Shown: positions 1 through 5,769, numbered from the stretch's first letter. The stretch is DNA of 5,769 nucleotides from Planctomycetota bacterium (GCA_015661985.1 DQVB01000045.1:1-5769); one strand, 5' to 3'. Translations and numbers: made by a program. Notes: a model not told the origin generated them from the sequence alone.

Positions 1-235
1 GACTTCTTCACCGTAAGTGGCGCAGTGCAAGTAGAAAAATGGTACGGCTGTGGTAGATTTTCGAAGCTGGCCCATTGAGGACGCCCCGACTCCGAAGGCG
101 ATCCATACACGGTCTGGCAACGCTCTCATTCATGCGCCCCGAGAATTCTCCGTTTTTTTTGCACCAACGCGCTGACACAACCGGCTTGTACTATCAGACC
201 GAGGCGCCGCAAGGGCGGTATGCGGCGGCAGAGGG

Positions 236-263
236 TTGATATCCGGATGCTGGCCGCTTGAAT
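236..263 (+). promoter_or_regulatory. Candidate sigma70-like promoter for the RTX gene
   Basis: TTGATA at 236-241 differs from the -35 consensus TTGACA at one base. After a 16-nt spacer comes TTGAAT at 258-263, which matches four of six bases of the -10 consensus. The local AT-richness (GAATTTTTG) stands out against the GC-rich surroundings. It would give a leader of about 125-130 nt carrying the hairpin at 296-320. The match comes from reading by eye, and such matches arise by chance, so this is tentative. Confidence 0.3.
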
Positions 264-295
264 TTTTGGGGCGAACGCTGAATGCGCTTGGGGCT

Positions 296-320
296 GCGTT
301 CGGCTGTCTTCGGCCGACGC
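296..320 (+). other. Leader hairpin upstream of the RTX gene
   Basis: GCG (296-298), a bulged T, and TCGGC (300-304) pair with GCCGA (313-317) and CGC (318-320), giving eight base pairs around an 8-nt loop. If the promoter at 236-263 is real, this lies in the 5' leader about 80 nt before the start codon. There is no T-run after it, so it does not look like an attenuator. Its role is unknown. Confidence 0.35.
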
Positions 321-385
321 CCACAGGTGACCGGTAGCCTTGGGCGAGACCCGGGAGGGACGGGGACGACAGACAGATTCTTCGC

Positions 386-391
386 GAGGAG
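386..391 (+). promoter_or_regulatory. Ribosome binding site deciding the RTX gene start
   Basis: GAGGAG lies 7 nt before the ATG at 399. The longest possible reading frame begins at an ATG at 282, but only the 399 start has a strong Shine-Dalgarno sequence. It also places the LEERKLLS motif at residues 37-44, the same position as in the second gene. Confidence 0.8.
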
Positions 392-398
392 CTGTCCG

Positions 399-2348
399 AT
401 GACAGACATTCACCGGTCATCGAGTTCGGGCCGTCGCCGGCGGCGACCCAAGTGGGCGCCACGTTCGCGCACCGCGTTGGCACACCGACCGCTTCGGTAC
501 GAATCTCTCGAAGAGCGCAAGCTGCTGTCTGTGGGGTCTGACTCCGAGCTGCTGCGCCTTGAGCTTGGCGACCGCAGCCCGAATGAGTATGTCCAAACAA
601 GCAACTTCTCGATCCTGAGCAGTGGAAACCGGGCAGGTACCGATGCCTCAACCGGGACAGACACCCCTGGCCACAACCCTCTGCAGGTGGTGTTGCCCGG
701 CGCGGGACGGTACGTGCTGAGGCGCGATGGCCAGCAGATCGCGTTGCACGACGAAGACGGCCAGGTGGTGGCGCAGTGGAGCGCGGAGGGCCGGCGGAAT
801 GTAGTCATCCTCGGCTCATTGGGCGATGATACGCTGATCATCGACTATAGCGGGGGCGATCCCCTGCCGGGGCGAAGACTTGGGTTCGACGGCGCTGGCC
901 ACACCGACGGTGACCGCCTCGAGCTGACCGGCCATGCTGTCCAGGAGGTGCGCTACAAGTTTACTGGCCAGGACAGGGCCTTCATTGACGTGAATGGTGG
1001 GACGATCGTTCACAGGGGAGTGGAACGGATTCAAGATCAGCTCATCGCCGCTCACCGCATCTTCCGCTTCGGGTCCGGCGACGACGTGATCACGCTGACG
1101 GACGACCCTCTGGCAAACAAGGGCATGTGCAGCATCAGCGGTTCATCGAGGGGTGAGCGTGTGGATTTCGCCAATCCAACGGACTCCCTGGCGATACACG
1201 CCGGCAGGGGTGACGATACGGTAACTCTGGCAGCAGTGGATGCGGCCTTTGAGGCGTCCCTTGTGGTGGACGGATATACCGGCGATGACCGGCTCGATGC
1301 TCGTTCCTTCAGTCTGCCGGTCACCCTGATAGGGAGTACAGGAAATGATACCTTGACGGGCGGCTCGAGCGACGATGAGCTCTTTGGGCATGCCGGCCAA
1401 GACCTTCTGGACGGCGGCAAAGGTGATGACCGACTTCATGGCCAGGGTGGCGACGACCAGATTCTAGGGGGTGAAGGCGACGATCACCTGTACGGTGGCA
1501 GCGGCGACGACCGGTTGGACGGCGGCTCGGGTGTCGACCGATTGTACGGCCACGCCGGCAACGACACCCTGGTCGGGGCGGGCGGCCGAGACTACCTGCG
1601 TGCCCACGCGGGCGATGATCGTTTGGATGGCGGAGAAGACGTCGACCGATTGTTTGGGTTCCGCGGTAACGACGTTCTGAGGGGTGGACCGGGCAATGAT
1701 TTCCTCTGCGGCCTTGAAGACAGCGACGAACTTTTCGGCGGGCCCGGCAATGACAAGTTGCGAGGAGGCAGTGGCCGTGACCTACTGGACGGCGGCGCCG
1801 GCAACGATTTCCTGAAGGGAGACGGACACGATGACAGGCTATACGGCCGCAGGGGCCATGACCTGCTCTACGGCGGCGCCGGCAACGATCTACTGTGGGG
1901 AGGTGAACATGATGACAGGCTCTTCGGCGGCCCGGGCAACGACGTCCTCGTCGGGCAAGCCGGACGCGACCAATTGTCCGGCAACTCCCAGCGAGACCTG
2001 ATCATCGGTGGCCGCGGCGCGGATCAGCTCCATGGGGTTTCGGGCGAGGACATCCTCATCGCCGGCGCCACAAGCTACGATGACCAGGATGCCGCGCTGC
2101 TGGCCATTCTCTCCGAGTGGGATTCTGATAGGGATTACCAAGCCCGAACAAAGAGTATACGCGACGGCTCCGGTTCCGTGCTTCAAGGTGTGGCGCTGCA
2201 GTCCGGCGTGAGCGTCTTCGACGACCAGGCGCGGGACGTGCTCGATGGTGGAGCCGAGCTTGACTGGTTCTTCGCGCTCACGGACGGGCAAAACGGCGAT
2301 GCCGACGACGTGGCTGCCGGTCCGCCTGAACAGATCGAGCGGCTATGA
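399..2348 (+). CDS. RTX-type calcium-binding repeat surface protein with N-terminal LEPR-XLL-like motif
   Basis: Predicted secreted or surface protein of 649 residues; no enzymatic domain is visible. Residues 1-36 are very basic (RRRRR at 12-16) without a hydrophobic signal segment, then LEERKLLS at 37-44, a variant of the planctomycete LEPR-XLL motif. Residues 45-310 form a linker with scattered degenerate calcium-binding repeats at about 139, 225, 269 and 292 (GSLGDDTLI, GSGDDVITL, GRGDDTVTL, GYTGDDRLD). Residues 312-554 are 27 uninterrupted nonapeptides of the GGxGxDxLx type; all 27 keep Asp at position 6 and 25 have Leu at position 8, the other two Ile. In known RTX proteins such repeats bind Ca2+ and fold as a parallel beta-roll. 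Residues 558-649 are a nonrepetitive end module rich in Asp and Trp (ILSEWDSDRDY, VFDDQARDVLDGG, DWFFALTDG), a type I recall at the end of other planctomycete RTX proteins. No type I secretion gene is present in the window. The calcium-binding assignment is strong; the biological role is unknown. Confidence 0.93.
   Translation: MTDIHRSSSSGRRRRRPKWAPRSRTALAHRPLRYESLEERKLLSVGSDSELLRLELGDRSPNEYVQTSNFSILSSGNRAGTDASTGTDTPGHNPLQVVLPGAGRYVLRRDGQQIALHDEDGQVVAQWSAEGRRNVVILGSLGDDTLIIDYSGGDPLPGRRLGFDGAGHTDGDRLELTGHAVQEVRYKFTGQDRAFIDVNGGTIVHRGVERIQDQLIAAHRIFRFGSGDDVITLTDDPLANKGMCSISGSSRGERVDFANPTDSLAIHAGRGDDTVTLAAVDAAFEASLVVDGYTGDDRLDARSFSLPVTLIGSTGNDTLTGGSSDDELFGHAGQDLLDGGKGDDRLHGQGGDDQILGGEGDDHLYGGSGDDRLDGGSGVDRLYGHAGNDTLVGAGGRDYLRAHAGDDRLDGGEDVDRLFGFRGNDVLRGGPGNDFLCGLEDSDELFGGPGNDKLRGGSGRDLLDGGAGNDFLKGDGHDDRLYGRRGHDLLYGGAGNDLLWGGEHDDRLFGGPGNDVLVGQAGRDQLSGNSQRDLIIGGRGADQLHGVSGEDILIAGATSYDDQDAALLAILSEWDSDRDYQARTKSIRDGSGSVLQGVALQSGVSVFDDQARDVLDGGAELDWFFALTDGQNGDADDVAAGPPEQIERL
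1494..1709 (+). repeat. Tandem 108-nt duplication (four nonapeptides) inside the RTX array
   Basis: Units 1494-1601 and 1602-1709 align over four nonapeptides. Both read GDDRLDGG, two variable residues, VDRL, then GxxGNDxLxG. At the DNA level GTCGACCGATTGT occurs at 1533 and again at 1641, exactly 108 nt apart. This suggests that the array grew in part by copying a block of four repeats. Confidence 0.6.
1791..1952 (+). repeat. Tandem 81-nt duplication (three nonapeptides) inside the RTX array
   Basis: The 18 bases GGCGGCGCCGGCAACGAT occur at 1791 and at 1872, and GATGACAGGCT follows in both copies at the same offset (1830 and 1911), 81 nt apart. The protein blocks are GGAGNDFLK-GDGHDDRLY-GRRGHDLLY and GGAGNDLLW-GGEHDDRLF-GGPGNDVLV. 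The high DNA identity makes this one of the younger duplications in the array. Confidence 0.6.
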
Positions 2349-2417
2349 GCCTGGCGTCCGACGGGGCACCATGTGCGCCGTGTTCGGGCTCCGTGGCTGG
2401 CGTGTGTCTGGACGGTG

Positions 2418-2438
2418 GTGGCGGCGTAAGGCCGCCAC
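2418..2438 (+). terminator. GC-rich hairpin after the RTX gene, possible terminator
   Basis: GTGGCGGC (2418-2425) and GCCGCCAC (2431-2438) form a perfect 8-bp stem around GTAAG, extendable by two G-U pairs. It lies 70 nt after the stop codon at 2346-2348. It has no following T-run, so it is not a standard Rho-independent terminator. It may still mark the transcript 3' end or stabilise it. Confidence 0.35.
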
Positions 2439-2456
2439 TGGGCAGCAATGGCATAG

Positions 2457-2519
2457 CAGCTTGCGGCCGACATCCCCGCAAGCGGGTGGTACGGGCAACG
2501 CCGGCGGCGCCGCAAGCTG
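2457..2519 (+). repeat. Inverted repeat with two mutually exclusive pairings
   Basis: CAGCTTGCGGC (2457-2467) is the exact reverse complement of GCCGCAAGCTG (2509-2519), an 11-bp stem over a 41-nt loop. The same left arm can instead pair through GCTTGCGG (2459-2466) with CCGCAAGC (2476-2483), 8 bp over 9 nt. The two pairings exclude each other. This could be a regulatory RNA fold, a mobile palindromic repeat or chance in GC-rich DNA; one window cannot decide. Confidence 0.45.
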
Positions 2520-2850
2520 TGCGCGGACGTTGAGTGCGCCCGGCCCATTCGGTGTTGCGGCACCCGTTTGGCGTCAGATGTATCCCCTATAGACAGGTTC
2601 GTCGGTGGTTTGCCGGCAGCTCCGGGTGAACTCTCCGGTCAGTCCGCTTAGACACGCCGATTCGTGGCGTTTCGCGCTTTTCGAGGAGAGGCGACCCGTG
2701 CCGCGCGGATCCCGTCCCGCGACACTCGCTGCCTGAGTGGGGAGGCAGCCCGGAGCAACTCGCCCGCCGCTCAAACGATCCCCGTTGCCGGTCCGTCCAA
2801 CCCTGCGGGCATCCAATTCTTGGGTTTTTGCACCATAGCGGCCCCCAATC

Positions 2851-2886
2851 CGGCTTGCGTTCGTGAGGGCGCCGTGCGCAAGGCCG
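2851..2886 (+). other. Bulged 9-bp hairpin upstream of the second gene
   Basis: CGGCTTGCG (2851-2859) pairs with CGCAAG (2877-2882), one bulged G, and CCG (2884-2886). The loop contains the palindrome GGCGCC. The CTTGCG/CGCAAG core is the same as in the inverted repeat at 2457-2519. It is about 190 nt before the start codon at 3080 and could be in that gene's leader. Confidence 0.35.
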
Positions 2887-3063
2887 GCGCTTCGCGCCCT
2901 GCTTCAGGCCGACGCAGGCGGCAAGGCACCTGCGCGCTGTCGCCCCCTTTCGCCGCACGGGACGGACACATACCGCGCCGTGTTCCGTACACCCGATTGC
3001 GGCGCCAAACAGGCGGCTGGGCACGAGCCGAGCGGAACGGGGCACGACGGCACGCACGATCCT

Positions 3064-3070
3064 GAGGAGG
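3064..3070 (+). promoter_or_regulatory. Ribosome binding site of the second surface protein gene
   Basis: GAGGAGG lies 9 nt before the ATG at 3080, a near-ideal Shine-Dalgarno match. It favours 3080 over the next in-frame ATG at 3158, which would remove most of the basic N-terminus. Confidence 0.85.
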
Positions 3071-3079
3071 ACACCCGCG

Positions 3080-5769
3080 ATGAAACTGAACCAACGTCCA
3101 CGAAGAGCGAGCCGCTCCCGGCGGCCAGCCAAAGCGAGGGATCGTTTCCGCGCGGCGATGCGCCACCGCCGCCTGCTGTGCGAACCGCTGGAACAGCGGC
3201 AGCTGTTATCGCTGGTCAACCCGTTTGATGAGGTTGATTTCGACAGTGACGCGGGGCGGGCCGTGCGGGGCCTTGTGGAGCGCGTCGCCGCGGGCCTGCC
3301 GGGGGACGCGGGCATTGTAAAATTCGACGATCTTCGGAATACGATGGAGGATAACCTGCGTGGGGTGGAAGTCGATTTGTCGTCTGCGGTTGAATTCACC
3401 ATCCGTCTGGGGCCTTATGCCGACATTGATGTCGGGGAAGGGGTTGAAGTAGAACTCGTCAATTTTGACATGGGTTTCGTCTTCCCCTGGGACGTGTTGG
3501 ACGAATACTGGACGATCGCGCGTGGCGTGAGCCTTGAGACAGCTCAGGCGTTGGGGGTGGCGGCGGAGGAATACATTGCTCTTAGGGAGTCTGAAGTCCT
3601 TGCCGGTGTGAGGTTGTCTGCTGGTGCGCACGTGCCGCTCTTTCCTATTTCGTTTGGTGCGGACGCGATCGTAAGTGCCAGTGTCGATTTGCAAGTAAAC
3701 CCCGGTTACACATGGACCTTTGCAGTGGAGCAGAAATTGTCAACGGACCAATTTTTGGAAGCCACGGGACAATTTACCCTGGCCGCTGCCGTTTGGGACG
3801 TCTTCACGCCCTACGGTGACCATTGGTGGGAGAAACTCTTCACTGCGGCTCCCGTATCGATCGGGACCGGTTTGGATCTGCTCGGGCTTGCAGATTTCAA
3901 CAATTCACCAATTCAGCTACTGAACGATGGTGACCGTCCTCCTCAAGTGCGTGTGACCCAGAGCGCATCCACTAGTATCGGACTCGGGGTCAAAGTCGGG
4001 ATCGGTTCTCCCGGGGCGGTTGGTGTTTCGGCGGGAGTCGCCGGATCTTTTGGCGCGGAGGTGGCGGCTTCGGCCTCAGTAGTCACCGACCCAGGGATAA
4101 AGGATCCCGAGCCCTATCCGGCGGTATCGGGGATTCCCTACACGGCTCACGCTCGCGATGCCGACGGCAGCATTGACAGCGCCACGGGAATCGGCTTCGG
4201 CACGACGTACACGGGTGCCGTGGACCCGGCGGGAGATGTCGATTGGTACGCTTTCGAGCTGCCCACTTCAGACACTATCGGGGTGACGTTCCATGAAGTA
4301 GGTGGACTGGATGCAGAATTGATGCTTTATGACCATACGGGAGCGCGCCAGGCATGGTCACACGGCAGCAGTTTCACAGTCGATCTGCCCGCAGGAGAGT
4401 ACCGGATCGCAGTTTCAAGTTACGGTTCGCACGCCACGGGTCGCTATGCGCTGAGGCTGTCACAACTTGAGCAAGGAAACAAAGTGGCGAAGAGCTGCGA
4501 GACCTGGGACGATAGGCGCGGGGACGACGACGGGGTGATGGAAGCCGGCGAAGGCGTTGGCCTGAAGGTTCAGCTAATAAGCTCTGAAGCCATTGAAGAT
4601 GTAGAAGCCACATTGACGACGGGTGACCCCAGGATCTACATCAGAGAGCCGCGGGTGTTCTACGACCGATTTTCCGCTGGCCAGATGCAATGGTGTATCG
4701 GCTCGTTCGATATGGATCTGAGGTTCCACCTCTCGCCGGGCGAGACCCGGCTAAGCACGTTCACGCTCCATGTAACATATGAGCAGAACGGGATGCCGTA
4801 CTTTGATGAGGTATCGTTCAACAAGCGATTTTACGCCGACGGCGACATCAGCGCTGATTTCGAAGTCCTGAAGCCAGTTGTCATCGATGACTCGCCGTCG
4901 TACTTTTTCCGTAACAACGGCGATGGGATTCTCCAGAGCGGCGAAGAGCGGGTGCGTATTCGGCCACGGGTAAAGAACAAGGGGACGAGCGATGCCACCA
5001 ATGTCGATATCGAGTTCTACTACTCCGGCGCACGCGTACCTGCGCCGATCGAGATCCGTGGCGGATACGAGCGCTATGGGGATCTCGCTGCCGGCGAGTC
5101 CGGCAATCCAAAGGAACATGAATACTACCGCGTATACGTTCTCGATTGGCAATTCAGTGGGAATGTCGAAATAGGGATGCGCGTCGATTGGGACGAGAAC
5201 AACTCGCCGAGCCCCATCGACACCCCGGACGCCTTCCAACTCTATATTGCGCCAGCGCCGATCCTTAGCGTCAGACCTGCGGACGCTCATTTTGGCGTGG
5301 TGGCTCCCGCCGACGATGTAACGGTGGCGACCAGTGTGGGCAATGTGGGCAGCGGGCCGATGACCGTAACAAACATCGTCACATCCCATACGGACACGCA
5401 ACTCACGGACGACCCGGAAACGCCAGAAGAGGAGTCCGCCACCGCCTTCACGCTCGAGCCTGGCCAGGAACGCCGCGTCCAAGTTACGATCCGTACGGCC
5501 GCAATACAGAGCGGTACCACGATCTCTCGCCAAATCGAGGTCATCTCCGACGGAAGCCTTGCGGATAATACGCCACCGTCTAACACCTTGCAGATCACCG
5601 GGCTGGTGAGCGATGCGGTGCCCGTTGGATCCCTTCCAACCGTGGCCGACGCTTGGCGGGTGGACGCCGATATAAGCGGCGACTGGAGCGTTTATGAGGA
5701 TGAACGATACGGAAACACCGATATCTTCGCCCATCAAATCACAACTGGTACCGAAATCCGCCTCACGAC
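3080..5769 (+). CDS. Large multidomain surface protein with LEPR-XLL-like motif, PPC-like, ASH-like and beta-propeller segments (3' end missing)
   Basis: The frame is open from 3080 to the right edge: 896 complete codons and no stop. Residues 1-36 are strongly basic, with LEQRQLLS at 37-44; no hydrophobic signal peptide is visible. Residues 45-350 are beta-rich and I do not recognise them; the end (about 300-340) is rich in Gly, Ala, Ser and Val. Residues about 361-461 resemble the bacterial pre-peptidase C-terminal (PPC) domain, with DVDWY at 386-390 and a closing GxYxLRL strand. Two related modules follow, marked by GDDDGVMEAGE (481-491) and NNGDGILQSGE (612-622), 131 residues apart, as seen at the start of CARDB-like Ig-fold domains. 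Residues 727-826 resemble an ASH/DUF1573-type Ig fold (HFGVV, a 'GNVGSGPMTV' strand, LEPGQERRVQV). From 859 on, ISGDWSVYEDERYGNTDIF and TGTEIRLT match one blade of a TolB-like beta-propeller, so more blades probably lie beyond the edge. No catalytic residues are evident. An adhesive or scaffolding surface role is inference. Confidence 0.9.
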   Translation, partial: MKLNQRPRRASRSRRPAKARDRFRAAMRHRRLLCEPLEQRQLLSLVNPFDEVDFDSDAGRAVRGLVERVAAGLPGDAGIVKFDDLRNTMEDNLRGVEVDLSSAVEFTIRLGPYADIDVGEGVEVELVNFDMGFVFPWDVLDEYWTIARGVSLETAQALGVAAEEYIALRESEVLAGVRLSAGAHVPLFPISFGADAIVSASVDLQVNPGYTWTFAVEQKLSTDQFLEATGQFTLAAAVWDVFTPYGDHWWEKLFTAAPVSIGTGLDLLGLADFNNSPIQLLNDGDRPPQVRVTQSASTSIGLGVKVGIGSPGAVGVSAGVAGSFGAEVAASASVVTDPGIKDPEPYPAVSGIPYTAHARDADGSIDSATGIGFGTTYTGAVDPAGDVDWYAFELPTSDTIGVTFHEVGGLDAELMLYDHTGARQAWSHGSSFTVDLPAGEYRIAVSSYGSHATGRYALRLSQLEQGNKVAKSCETWDDRRGDDDGVMEAGEGVGLKVQLISSEAIEDVEATLTTGDPRIYIREPRVFYDRFSAGQMQWCIGSFDMDLRFHLSPGETRLSTFTLHVTYEQNGMPYFDEVSFNKRFYADGDISADFEVLKPVVIDDSPSYFFRNNGDGILQSGEERVRIRPRVKNKGTSDATNVDIEFYYSGARVPAPIEIRGGYERYGDLAAGESGNPKEHEYYRVYVLDWQFSGNVEIGMRVDWDENNSPSPIDTPDAFQLYIAPAPILSVRPADAHFGVVAPADDVTVATSVGNVGSGPMTVTNIVTSHTDTQLTDDPETPEEESATAFTLEPGQERRVQVTIRTAAIQSGTTISRQIEVISDGSLADNTPPSNTLQITGLVSDAVPVGSLPTVADAWRVDADISGDWSVYEDERYGNTDIFAHQITTGTEIRLT

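Larger units (their letters stand above)
1..398. other. Upstream noncoding region and leader of the RTX gene
   Basis: No gene can be supported here. The plus strand has stops in all three frames within the first 80 bases. On the minus strand one frame is open from an ATG at 75 leftward to the window edge (25 codons, beginning MGQLRKSTTA). It could be the start of a divergent gene, but it lacks a clear ribosome binding site and I do not recognise it. Longer reading frames between 126 and 413 on the minus strand are Arg/Ser/Pro-rich and overlap the start of the RTX gene, so I treat them as chance. The stretch holds a 10-bp palindrome followed by eight T (141-160), a candidate promoter (236-263), a leader hairpin (296-320) and a ribosome binding site (386-391). 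Confidence 0.6.
1332..2060 (+). repeat. 27 tandem 27-nt RTX nonapeptide units
   Basis: The array encodes residues 312-554 in exact 27-nt register, 729 nt in all, with no insertion or deletion between units. Position 1 of the nonapeptide is Gly in 26 of 27 units (Ala in the eleventh) and position 6 is Asp in all. The DNA copies are well diverged, so selection on the protein, not recent amplification, keeps the register. Two larger internal duplications are listed separately. Confidence 0.93.
2349..3079. other. 731-bp GC-rich intergenic region, no supported gene
   Basis: Nothing here reads as a real protein. The open frames on both strands (for example 2345-2533 and 2664-3065 plus, 2587-3402 minus) are rich in Arg, Pro, Ala and Gly, as GC-rich noncoding DNA gives, and none has a convincing start together with recognisable protein sequence. 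The region instead holds inverted repeats: a hairpin at 2418-2438, an 11-bp inverted repeat at 2457-2519 with an alternative inner stem, ACGCC/GGCGT at 2654-2670, a bulged 9-bp hairpin at 2851-2886, GGCGC-TTC-GCGCC at 2886-2898, and CGCAGG/CCTGCG at 2913-2934. I could not pick out a convincing promoter for the downstream gene. The size suggests that the two genes are transcribed separately. Confidence 0.6.

Noticed and set aside
282..398. Upstream ATG at 282 as start of the RTX gene
   Set aside because: It would add 39 residues but has no strong ribosome binding site. The ATG at 399 has GAGGAG 7 nt upstream and puts the N-terminal motif at the same residue as in the second gene.
1332..2060. 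Regular 27-nt repeats as a CRISPR array
   Set aside because: The units are contiguous, diverged and in frame, with no spacers; they encode RTX nonapeptides.
2345..2533. 62-residue frame whose ATG overlaps the RTX stop codon (ATGA)
   Set aside because: The overlap looks like translational coupling, but the product is low-complexity (Gly, Ala, Pro, Arg, Cys), there is no Shine-Dalgarno sequence, and hairpins lie inside it.
2698..2712. VPRGS with a GGATCC site, like a vector thrombin-cleavage linker
   Set aside because: The codon before is Pro, not Leu, and no other vector sequence surrounds it. I take it as coincidence, not contamination.
2683..2736. GAGGAG with a GTG 9 nt later at 2698
   Set aside because: It looks like a good initiation site, but the frame stops after 12 codons, at 2734-2736. 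A leader peptide is conceivable but unsupported.
2664..3065. 133-residue plus-strand frame with GTG start
   Set aside because: Arg/Ala/Pro-rich composition, no ribosome binding site at the start, no recognisable motif, and it spans several hairpins.
2587..3402. 271-residue minus-strand reading frame across the intergenic gap
   Set aside because: It is extremely rich in Arg, Ser and Pro, shows no domain, and overlaps the well-supported start of the second gene. It is typical of chance open frames in GC-rich DNA.
4751..5737. 328-residue minus-strand reading frame
   Set aside because: It lies wholly antisense to the second surface-protein gene, whose plus-strand frame shows recognisable domains there (DGDG module, ASH-like fold, propeller blade). 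The minus frame resembles nothing I know.

Overview
The window looks like a chromosomal piece of a GC-rich member of the Planctomycetota. Both genes encode large predicted cell-surface or secreted proteins. Each has a very basic N-terminus ending in a variant of the planctomycete 'LEPR-XLL' motif (LEERKLLS and LEQRQLLS). No signal peptide of the usual kind is visible in either. The lineage call rests on this motif and on the protein architecture; no taxonomic marker gene is present.

Layout: positions 1-398 are noncoding as far as I can support. They hold a possible sigma70-like promoter, a leader hairpin and a strong ribosome binding site. Positions 399-2348 encode a complete 649-residue RTX-type calcium-binding protein. 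Its core is 27 consecutive nonapeptides in 27-nt register without one insertion or deletion, followed by a 92-residue C-terminal module of a type I recall from other planctomycete RTX proteins. Positions 2349-3079 are a 731-bp GC-rich gap with no convincing gene but several inverted repeats, including two mutually exclusive stems. Positions 3080-5769 encode the first 896 residues of a second surface protein that runs off the right edge. It reads as N-terminal motif, unrecognised beta-rich region, PPC-like domain, two related modules marked by a DGDGxxxxGE signature, an ASH-like Ig-fold domain, and the first blade of a probable TolB-like beta-propeller.

Both genes point the same way, but the 731-bp gap suggests separate transcripts. 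What links them is the shared N-terminal motif, which sits at residues 37-44 in both once the ribosome-binding-site-supported starts are chosen. That agreement confirms the starts and suggests that both products enter the same, still poorly understood, export or anchoring route. I see no mobile element, CRISPR array, tRNA, rRNA or defence system. The features most worth a second look are the N-terminal motif, the structured intergenic region, and the unrecognised region of the second protein.
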